From assembly GCA_017560955.1 (NCBI GenBank), contig JAFZDV010000006.1:1-5288 (forward strand): a stretch of 5,288 bases of DNA. Reading direction: 5' to 3'. A program made the translations under genes and the position numbers. Below the pieces are notes generated by a model, which was not told the DNA's origin, did not search any database, and saw nothing but the letters and a program-made list of their open reading frames with translations. Of the stretch, positions 1 to 5,288 are shown one piece after another (position 1 is the stretch's first letter; each line of letters begins with the position of its first letter). The DNA is from Anaerotignum sp. (GTDB taxonomy: Bacteria; Bacillota; Clostridia; Lachnospirales; Anaerotignaceae).

Positions 1-894
1 GCAGAAGATATGTTCCAGTGTGCACTTTGTGCATCCTGCGCAACAAACTGCGAAACAGGCTATGAACCCCCTGTTTTCATCAGAGAGGCAAGAAGAAACA
101 TCGTTGCAAATGGTCTGGCTCCTGATTATGTGATGGACGTGATCGAAAAACTGATGACAGCAGAAGCTGAAACACAGAAACCTGCATCCGAAACAGCGGA
201 TGTTCTGGTATATATCGGTGCTCATGGCACCGCAGCTGCAAAGGAAATGGCAGATGCCTTTGGCTCTGTTCTGACCAAAGCAGGTGTAACTTACAAAACT
301 CTGACAGCAGAACCTGCAGATGGCAATGAACTGTACGATCTGATCGGCGAAACAGCAGAAGTGAAAGCTGTAGCGAAAAAATGTGCAGATGCCATCAATG
401 CGGCAGGTGTGAAGAAGGTCGTTGTACTGAATCCTTCTGCAGCAAGAATGTTCCTCCAGGAATATCCCGCATGGGGTCTGGAACTTTCCTGTGAAGTGGT
501 GACAGCAACAGCCTTTGCGGCAGAACTGCTGAAAGAAGGTAAACTGAAGATGAAACAGGCAGCAGGCGTGGTTACTTTCCATGACCCCTGTCGTCTGGCA
601 AGAGACCTGGAAGAAACAGAACCCGCCCGTGAGCTGATTCGTGCAATGGGTTACGAATTAAAGGAAATGATCCAGAGCAAAAAACTCACAAAATGCTGTG
701 GCGGTCTGGTATTAAATGCACACTCTCCCAAGCTGGCACAGCTGACAGCATCCGGCAGAATCAACGATGCAGACCGTATCGATGTTTCCGTGATGTTTAC
801 AGCATGCCCGGGATGCAGATCTGTACTTCAGAATGGTGACGGGAAAGCAGAAGTGAAAGATCTTTTCGTAGTGCTGAACGAAAACACTCTGTAA
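1..894 (+). CDS. (Fe-S)-binding CCG-domain oxidoreductase subunit, HdrD/GlcF-like, 5' end cut by window
   Basis: Probable electron-transfer subunit of a cytoplasmic or membrane-associated dehydrogenase, of the family that includes HdrD, GlcF and LutA-like proteins and often partners a GlcD-type flavoprotein. Numbering from the ATG at position 10, Cys4, Cys7, Cys10 and Cys14 form a C-x2-C-x2-C-x3-C [4Fe-4S] site, normally the second of two ferredoxin clusters in this family. The frame is open to base 1 (Ala-Glu-Asp precede the Met), and no ribosome site fits that ATG. The Met is therefore internal and the first cluster should lie upstream. Residues 64-180 have the fold pattern of a first CCG domain but lack its cysteines. 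Residues 188-270 carry an intact CCG motif: HDPC at 194, CCGG at 229-232 and TACPGC at 264-269, with spacing C-x34-CC-x35-CxxC. The gene ends in tandem TAA TAG stops (892-897), 53 bases before dctP. Family is confident; the substrate is unknown. Confidence 0.87.
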   Translation, partial: AEDMFQCALCASCATNCETGYEPPVFIREARRNIVANGLAPDYVMDVIEKLMTAEAETQKPASETADVLVYIGAHGTAAAKEMADAFGSVLTKAGVTYKTLTAEPADGNELYDLIGETAEVKAVAKKCADAINAAGVKKVVVLNPSAARMFLQEYPAWGLELSCEVVTATAFAAELLKEGKLKMKQAAGVVTFHDPCRLARDLEETEPARELIRAMGYELKEMIQSKKLTKCCGGLVLNAHSPKLAQLTASGRINDADRIDVSVMFTACPGCRSVLQNGDGKAEVKDLFVVLNENTL

Positions 895-932
895 TAGAGT
901 GGAAAATTGGCAAAAGCAGAAGCAAAATTTTT

Positions 933-940
933 AAGGAGGG
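933..940 (+). promoter_or_regulatory. Ribosome binding site of dctP
   Basis: AAGGAGGG lies 7 bases before the ATG at 948. It is a near-perfect anti-16S match and fits strong translation of the binding protein, which TRAP systems need in excess over the membrane subunits. The rest of the 53-base gap (895-947) is A-rich, with no convincing promoter or terminator, so dctP is probably read through from the upstream gene. Confidence 0.8.
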
Positions 941-947
941 TTTTAGT

Positions 948-1982
948 ATGAAAAAATTCTTAAGAACAGCAATCAGCTTAACAATGGTAGCAGCTATGGT
1001 TCTGGCAACAGGCTGTGGTGCAAGAGGCGGCAGTGAAGCAGCAGAAGGCGAAACAATCGAACTGAAACTGGCTCACATTTACTCCACAAACTCCAATGAA
1101 GACAAATACTTCAATGAATTCAAAAACAGAGTAGAAGCAGAAACAGACGGTGCTGTAACAATCAGCATTTACCCCAACTCTCAGCTGGGTTCCGAAGCTG
1201 AAACAATGCAGCAGGTAGTTATGGGTACTGTAGATATCGCTTTCGGTGAAGGTTCTTCCTGGGCGAATGCAGTAAACAAACCTGAACTGGGTGTATTCGG
1301 TCTGCCTTATCTGTGTTCCGATCTGGATGGTCAGGCAGCGATCATGCGTGAAATGGTAATTCAGGAAGGTACAGATATGATGGTTCCTACAGGTATCAGA
1401 CCTCTGTTCTCTTTCTCCGGTTCCATCAGACATGCGATCCTGGCAACAGAACCTATCTACACTCTGGATGACTGTAAGGGTGTAAAAATGAGAGTTCCTG
1501 AAGTTACATTGTTTGTAGACACATGGAAAAACCTGGGTTCCAACCCTACAACAACACCTTGGGGCGATGTTTATACAGCAATCTCTCAGGGCGTAGTTGA
1601 TGGTGCAGAAGTTGACGCTTGTACAATCGTTGACTCCAACCTGCAGGAAGTAACAAAATACTACTCCAAAACAGGTCACATCTCCACAATCAATATCGCA
1701 GCAATCAATGAAGAAAAATGGCAGTCCATCCCCGCTGAATATCAGGATATTATCCTGAAAGTGGGTGCAGAAGTTCAGGAAGAACAGGTTGAAGCAAGAA
1801 AAGTAGCTGACAACGAAGCAGTTGCAGTTATGGAAGCAGCAGGCGTTGTTGTAAATGAACTGGATGCAGGCGAATATGACAAGATGGTAGCAGCGCAGAA
1901 ACCTATGTACGATCAGTATGCAAATGACTACGGTCTGGGCGACATGATCGCAAAACTGCAGGAAGTTGGCGCTCCCAAATAA
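948..1982 (+). CDS. dctP: TRAP transporter substrate-binding lipoprotein (DctP family)
   Basis: Extracytoplasmic solute receptor of a TRAP transporter. It captures an organic acid outside the membrane and delivers it to the DctQM permease. The 344-residue length is usual for the family. Residues 1-22 form a signal peptide (KK, R, then a hydrophobic core) ending in LATG before Cys23, a lipobox, so the protein should be lipid-anchored as expected in a Gram-positive-type cell. A Gly/Ser/Glu-rich linker follows to about residue 36. Family marks include LAHI at 41-44, IYPNSQLGSE at 74-83, GLPYL at 118-122 and KMRVPE at 180-185; Arg182 aligns with the arginine that binds the substrate carboxylate in DctP/SiaP proteins. 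The segment NPTTTPWGDVY (199-209) and then QGVVDGAE (214-221) completes the signature. This predicts a carboxylate ligand but does not say which one. The start is fixed by the ribosome site at 933-940 and the signal peptide. Confidence 0.95.
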   Translation: MKKFLRTAISLTMVAAMVLATGCGARGGSEAAEGETIELKLAHIYSTNSNEDKYFNEFKNRVEAETDGAVTISIYPNSQLGSEAETMQQVVMGTVDIAFGEGSSWANAVNKPELGVFGLPYLCSDLDGQAAIMREMVIQEGTDMMVPTGIRPLFSFSGSIRHAILATEPIYTLDDCKGVKMRVPEVTLFVDTWKNLGSNPTTTPWGDVYTAISQGVVDGAEVDACTIVDSNLQEVTKYYSKTGHISTINIAAINEEKWQSIPAEYQDIILKVGAEVQEEQVEARKVADNEAVAVMEAAGVVVNELDAGEYDKMVAAQKPMYDQYANDYGLGDMIAKLQEVGAPK

Positions 1983-2036
1983 GTTATACGAAAAGAAAAC
2001 AATAGTTTGAAGTTCCTGTCACAATAGGTAATACAC

Positions 2037-2076
2037 GGGGCGTCAATGGGTTCCATAGTTCCCCCTTTGACGCCCT
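2037..2076 (+). promoter_or_regulatory. Intercistronic stem-loop between dctP and dctQ
   Basis: GGGCGTCAA at 2038-2046 pairs perfectly with TTGACGCCC at 2067-2075 (9 bp). A G-T wobble at 2037/2076 extends it outside. Inside, a T-T mismatch (2047/2066) is followed by three G-C pairs (2048-2050 with 2063-2065), leaving a 12-base loop. The downstream bases, TATATTTACAT, are not a solid T-run, so this is a poor full terminator. It is better read as a partial attenuator or an mRNA 3'-end protecting element that raises dctP message over dctQM. The stem is directly visible; the role is inferred. It ends 17 bases before the dctQ ribosome site. Confidence 0.6.
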
Positions 2077-2093
2077 ATATTTACATCCCAAAG

Positions 2094-2101
2094 AGGAGGT
2101 G
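2094..2101 (+). promoter_or_regulatory. Ribosome binding site of dctQ
   Basis: AGGAGGTG lies 8 bases before the ATG at 2110. It supports this start over the unrelated ATG at 2046 in another frame, which sits inside the left arm of the stem-loop. Confidence 0.8.
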
Positions 2102-2109
2102 TTTGCAGA

Positions 2110-2607
2110 ATGGCATTTTGGAAAAAATTCGACAAGATCCTGACAAATGTGCAGACATACATTTGTGCGATCCTGTTTACAATTATCATCATTATCGGTG
2201 CAGCCAATGTATTTTGCAGATACGTTTTGAATGACTCCCTGACATGGGCGGAGGAAGCAATGCGTTTTATCTGTATCTGGCTGGTATTTATCGGATCTTC
2301 TCTGACGATCCGTATCGATGGTCATGTTTCCATCGATGTATTGCAGAGCTTTTTGAAAAACACAAAGGTGAAATTTGTGTTATACATCATCACAAGGATC
2401 GTAGCAGCATCCTTCCTGGTATTGTTGCTGCCTGCATCCATTGAACTGGTACAGAAAATGAGCAATGCTTATTCTTCTGCTGTTGGGGTATCTTACTCCA
2501 TCGTTTACCTTTCCTTCCCTGTAGGTGCTGTTTCTATGCTGTTGTCCTTCATCAGCGCAGTGCCTGAACATGCTAAGAAAATTAAAGACGGAGGTGAAGC
2601 AAAATGA
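2110..2607 (+). CDS. dctQ: TRAP transporter small permease subunit (DctQ family)
   Basis: Small integral membrane subunit that pairs with DctM to form the TRAP permease. At 165 residues it has the usual size. Four hydrophobic segments are visible at about residues 17-37, 52-68, 86-108 and 129-151, matching the four-helix DctQ topology. Between helices 1 and 2 lies the family signature: NVFCRYVLNDSLTWAEEAMRF (33-53), with the conserved Arg-Tyr pair and the Trp-Ala-Glu-Glu element. Helix 2 is followed by RIDGHVSID (68-76), also typical. The C-terminus is short and charged (KKIKDGGEAK). The stop TGA shares bases with the dctM ATG (ATGA, 2604-2607), which suggests translational coupling and balanced production of the two membrane subunits. 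Confidence 0.93.
   Translation: MAFWKKFDKILTNVQTYICAILFTIIIIIGAANVFCRYVLNDSLTWAEEAMRFICIWLVFIGSSLTIRIDGHVSIDVLQSFLKNTKVKFVLYIITRIVAASFLVLLLPASIELVQKMSNAYSSAVGVSYSIVYLSFPVGAVSMLLSFISAVPEHAKKIKDGGEAK
2590..2596 (+). promoter_or_regulatory. Ribosome binding site of dctM, inside the end of dctQ
   Basis: GGAGGTG within the last codons of dctQ lies 7 bases before the ATG at 2604. It fixes the dctM start at the ATGA overlap and allows either new initiation or re-initiation by ribosomes finishing dctQ. Confidence 0.78.
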
Positions 2608-3896
2608 TCGCAATCGTAGTAATTTCCCTGATCGTCATGATCATCCTCGGCGTACCTATTTGCTTCGCAGTAGGTCTCTCCGGCTTTTTAGGTTTATATT
2701 TTGGTACAAATCTGGATCTTTACATCGTTGTACAGCGTTTTATCAGCGGTATCAACTCCTTCTCTCTGATGGCGGTTCCTCTGTTTATTCTGGGCGGTGC
2801 CATCATGGATAAAGCTGGTATCTCCAAACGAATCGTAGGCTTTGCAGCTTCTATGTTCTCCTGGGTACGCGGGGGGTTAAGCATCTGCTGCGTAGTTGCG
2901 AATATGATTTTTGCCGGTATTTCCGGTTCCGGTGCTGCAGCAGTTTCTGCGATTGGTGGTATCACTGCACCAGCAATGAGAGAAAAAGGTTATAAACCCG
3001 GTTTCATTGCAGCGCTGATCGGCGGTGCAGGCTCTCTGGGTCCTGTTATCCCTCCCAGCGTAGACATGATCGTTTTTGCATCTATCACAGGTCTGTCTGT
3101 CGGCAGAATGTTTATGGGTGGTATGCTTCCCGGCATCGTGATCGGTCTGTGTCTGATGACTTTCTGTCATATTTATGCAAGGGTGAATAACATCGACTAT
3201 GGCGGTAAGTTTGTAGTGAAAGATGTGATTTTAGCACTGAAAGAATCCATCTGGGCATTGATCATGCCTTTTATCGTTATCGGCGGTGTTATCGGCGGTA
3301 TTTTCACTGCAACAGAAGCAGGTGTTGTTGCCTGCGTATACGGTATGATCGTTGGTGCGTTCATTTATAAGGAACTGAAATGGAAAGATATTATTCCTCT
3401 GTTCAAACAGGCTACTGAAAGCACATGTCAGGTTATGATGATCATTGGTGCATCTACAATTTACGGCTATATCTTCTCTTTGGCGAATGTTGGTGATGCT
3501 GTATGTAACTTTATCCTGTCTCTGACAGACAGCACAACAATGATCATGCTGATGACAGCTGGTTTCATGATTTTTGTAGGCTGCTTCATGGAAAGCCTTG
3601 CGGCAATGCCTATTATTCTGCCCATCGTTTATCCTCTGCTGGAAGGTATGGGTGCAAATATGACACAGTTTGGTGTTATGTTCTGTCTGTGTACTGTACT
3701 GGGTGGTTTGACTCCTCCGGTAGGTATTTATCTGTTCCTTTCCATGTCCATTGCAAAAGCGAAGATTCAGGAAATCATTCCTTATCTGTTGGTTGTTGTA
3801 GGTATTATCGTTGCAGTAATTCTGATTGCGGCGTTTGTACCCGGACTGACATCCTTCCTGCCAGATTTGGTTATGGGTCCTATGGGGGCTTCATAA
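2604..3896 (+). CDS. dctM: TRAP transporter large permease subunit (DctM family)
   Basis: Large membrane subunit that forms the ion-coupled transport path of the TRAP system. At 430 residues it is full length and is hydrophobic throughout, with about 11-12 expected membrane segments. Family motifs appear in order: MAVPLFILGGAIMDKAGIS (56-74), GISGSGAAAVSAIGG (105-119), EKGY (127-130), GSLGPVIPPS (143-152), FMGGMLPG (170-177), GGIFTATEAG (231-240), FMESLAAMPIILP (328-340) and LGGLTPPVGIYLF (366-378). The paired Gly/Ser-rich hairpin segments and the two PP motifs (150-151, 370-371) are typical of the two inverted-repeat halves of the ion transporter superfamily. Coupling is usually to sodium in this family, but the coupling ion is not proven here. 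No frameshift or missing motif was seen. The substrate is set mainly by DctP and remains unknown. Confidence 0.95.
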   Translation: MIAIVVISLIVMIILGVPICFAVGLSGFLGLYFGTNLDLYIVVQRFISGINSFSLMAVPLFILGGAIMDKAGISKRIVGFAASMFSWVRGGLSICCVVANMIFAGISGSGAAAVSAIGGITAPAMREKGYKPGFIAALIGGAGSLGPVIPPSVDMIVFASITGLSVGRMFMGGMLPGIVIGLCLMTFCHIYARVNNIDYGGKFVVKDVILALKESIWALIMPFIVIGGVIGGIFTATEAGVVACVYGMIVGAFIYKELKWKDIIPLFKQATESTCQVMMIIGASTIYGYIFSLANVGDAVCNFILSLTDSTTMIMLMTAGFMIFVGCFMESLAAMPIILPIVYPLLEGMGANMTQFGVMFCLCTVLGGLTPPVGIYLFLSMSIAKAKIQEIIPYLLVVVGIIVAVILIAAFVPGLTSFLPDLVMGPMGAS

Positions 3897-3937
3897 CATT
3901 ATAATTTAGATGAAAAGTTTGATTTGATGATGATTTC

Positions 3938-3943
3938 AGGAGG
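3938..3943 (+). promoter_or_regulatory. Ribosome binding site deciding the aminotransferase start
   Basis: AGGAGG lies 9 bases before the ATG at 3953 but only 3 bases before an in-frame TTG at 3947. Normal spacing therefore selects the ATG, and a protein beginning MSLQKEM. The gap 3897-3952 after dctM has no stem-loop or T-run, so transcription probably continues from the transporter genes. Confidence 0.82.
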
Positions 3944-3952
3944 CGTTTGAAT

Positions 3953-5272
3953 ATGAGTTTACAGAAAGAAATGTATGCAGAAGCGAAGCAGTATATGGTC
4001 GGCGGCGGTTCTGCTGGCGGCAGATTCAATGCAACATTAGGCCAGCCCTTATATATGGAAAGATGTGAAGGGGCTTATCTGTATGATGTGGAAGGCAAAA
4101 GATATATTGATTTCCATTCTTCTGCAGGCCCTGCATTGTTTGGCTACAAACATCCTCGTATTGAAAAAGCGGTTCTGGCAGCCATCGAAAAAGGTTTTTA
4201 CTGGGGTTATGACTCTCAGGAAACCATCGATCTGGCAAAAGAACTGTGCAAACTGATCCCCAGCGCAGAAAGAGTGCGTCTGGTGAATACAGGTACAGAA
4301 GTTACCCTGTCTGCTCTGCGTCTGGCAAGAGCTTATACAGGCAGAGATATCGTGATTCGTTTTGAAGGCCATTTCCATGGCATGCATGAAATGATCTGGT
4401 ATAACCACAACAACGAAGGCAAAATGGATGAAATCGGCGAGATCGAAAACATTCCTGACGGCGCAGGTTTCCCCAAATGCTTTGATGCGGCTGTGAAAAA
4501 TGTGGAATTCAACGATTACGAAGCGCTGGAAAGAGTAGTAGCCCGTTATAAAGATCAGGTAGCAGCGATCATCATGGAACCTATTTCTTATAACTGCGGC
4601 TGTTACCCTGCAAGAAAAGAATATCTGGAAAAAGTGCGTGAACTCTGCACAAGAGAAGGCATCGTTCTGATCTTTGACGAAGTTATCTGTGGTTATCGTA
4701 TGCGTCCCGGCAGTGCCCAGGCATATTATGGTGTAACACCTGACCTGACAACATTGGCAAAAGCCATTGGCGGCGGTCTGCCCATTGCGGCTCTGGTTGG
4801 CAAGAAAGAAATCATGGAAATGGGCGGTCCTACAGGCCCTGCCGGTGTCAGCGGTACATACTCCGGTGCGCTGATGCCTGTTATGGCAGCGCTGGAATGT
4901 GCAAAAATGATCCAGGAACCTGAATTCTATGACCATATCGAAAAAATCGGGGATGCTCTGTACGGCGGCATCGAAGCCCTGATGAAAAAACATGGCATCA
5001 AGGGTCATGTCAGAGGTGTTGGGGCAAGATTTGCCATCTACTTTGGTGTAGAAGACCCTGAAGATGACTACAACTGGAGAAAAGTAAAACAGACATTTGA
5101 TATGGAATTCAATGGCAAATTCCTGACAGAATGTCTGAAAGAAGGTATCTACTTCCATAACTATGGTACAAGCCCTGTGCCTGCCCATAACGGCTTTGGC
5201 ATTCAGCACACTATGGAAGATATCGAATACACTCTGGACAAGATCGATCAGATCTTTGCCAGAATCAAATAA
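3953..5272 (+). CDS. Class III PLP-dependent aminotransferase, HemL/beta-amino-acid transaminase-like
   Basis: Cytoplasmic PLP enzyme of fold type I, 439 residues, complete. It would move an amino group between an amino acid or amine and a keto acid, or act as an aminomutase. Visible marks are an N-terminal GGGSAGGRF, then GAYLYDVEGKRYIDF, and the phosphate-binding NTGTE at 112-116 followed by LSALRLARAYTGRD. FEGHFHG (137-143) supplies the ring-stacking aromatic region. Asp242 in FDEV contacts the pyridine nitrogen, and Lys270 in LAKAIGGGLPIAA is the expected Schiff-base lysine. Thr302 in SGTYSGALMP (300-309) corresponds to the cofactor-contacting Thr from the partner subunit in this family. 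True glutamate-1-semialdehyde aminomutases usually have GTLSGNPL here; the change to GALM and the transporter context argue for a catabolic transaminase. Databases may still label it hemL. The substrate is unassigned. Confidence 0.88.
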   Translation: MSLQKEMYAEAKQYMVGGGSAGGRFNATLGQPLYMERCEGAYLYDVEGKRYIDFHSSAGPALFGYKHPRIEKAVLAAIEKGFYWGYDSQETIDLAKELCKLIPSAERVRLVNTGTEVTLSALRLARAYTGRDIVIRFEGHFHGMHEMIWYNHNNEGKMDEIGEIENIPDGAGFPKCFDAAVKNVEFNDYEALERVVARYKDQVAAIIMEPISYNCGCYPARKEYLEKVRELCTREGIVLIFDEVICGYRMRPGSAQAYYGVTPDLTTLAKAIGGGLPIAALVGKKEIMEMGGPTGPAGVSGTYSGALMPVMAALECAKMIQEPEFYDHIEKIGDALYGGIEALMKKHGIKGHVRGVGARFAIYFGVEDPEDDYNWRKVKQTFDMEFNGKFLTECLKEGIYFHNYGTSPVPAHNGFGIQHTMEDIEYTLDKIDQIFARIK

Positions 5273-5288
5273 GTATTGATATATTTAC

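Noticed and set aside
903..931. Inverted repeat AAAATT/AATTTT before dctP as a terminator
   Set aside because: Six A-T pairs only, with no GC core; it would not form a stable terminator and runs up against the ribosome site.
907..935. Possible promoter TTGGCA, 17 bases, TTTAAG upstream of dctP
   Set aside because: The -10 would overlap the ribosome site and place the transcript start near the ATG, making the strong ribosome site useless.
978..1679. 233-codon open frame on the minus strand opposite dctP
   Set aside because: Very Cys/Phe-rich, no family motif, no ribosome site noted; it is a by-product of dctP codon use.
2007..2034. Possible promoter TTGAAG, 16 bases, TAATAC upstream of dctQ
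   Set aside because: The -10 matches the consensus at only three of six positions, and such weak matches are expected by chance in an AT-rich gap. An internal promoter cannot be excluded but is not supported.
1984..2325. 113-codon minus-strand frame across the dctP-dctQ gap
   Set aside because: Half of it lies opposite the conserved dctQ signature and it crosses the stem-loop. The product has no recognisable features.
4049..5209. Long 386-codon open frame on the minus strand opposite the aminotransferase
   Set aside because: Its predicted protein is rich in Phe, Cys and His with no recognisable motif, as expected for the complement of a well-coded gene. The plus strand carries a full set of aminotransferase motifs.
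5273..5288. Tail after the aminotransferase as a terminator
   Set aside because: Only 16 AT-rich bases are available and no hairpin can be seen; whether the operon continues is unknown.

Overview
The window looks like part of one co-directional operon from an anaerobic, Gram-positive-type bacterium, most likely a Bacillota (Firmicutes) of the Clostridia or Negativicutes. Three things suggest this: strong AGGAGG-type ribosome sites before the four genes whose starts are visible, a lipoprotein-type TRAP binding protein, and codon choices such as ACA for Thr, GCA for Ala, AGA or CGT for Arg and CTG for Leu. The taxonomic guess is inference; no rRNA or marker gene is present. All five genes lie on the + strand and together fill nearly the whole window.

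Layout. Positions 1-894 hold the 3' part of an iron-sulfur, CCG-domain oxidoreductase subunit (HdrD/GlcF-like) whose beginning lies outside the window. A 53-base gap leads to a complete tripartite TRAP transporter: dctP (948-1982, substrate-binding lipoprotein), dctQ (2110-2607, small membrane subunit) and dctM (2604-3896, large membrane subunit). dctQ and dctM overlap by ATGA, while dctP and dctQ are separated by 127 bases that contain a GC-rich stem-loop (2037-2076). After a 56-base gap comes a class III PLP-dependent aminotransferase of the HemL/beta-amino-acid transaminase type (3953-5272). Only 16 bases follow it.

How the genes may work together (inference). The TRAP system would import an organic acid, possibly an amino or hydroxy acid, using an ion gradient. 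The aminotransferase would transaminate the substrate or a product of it. The Fe-S subunit, probably paired with a flavin dehydrogenase upstream, would carry electrons from oxidation of a hydroxy acid or similar intermediate. The substrate cannot be read from the sequence. The aminotransferase is unlikely to be the housekeeping glutamate-1-semialdehyde aminomutase, because no tetrapyrrole genes adjoin it and the HemL-typical GTLSGNPL segment is altered.

I found no RNA gene, mobile element, CRISPR array or clearly novel system. The points most worth a second look are the loss of all cysteines from the first CCG half of the Fe-S protein, the dctP-dctQ stem-loop, and the unassigned specificity of the transporter and aminotransferase pair.
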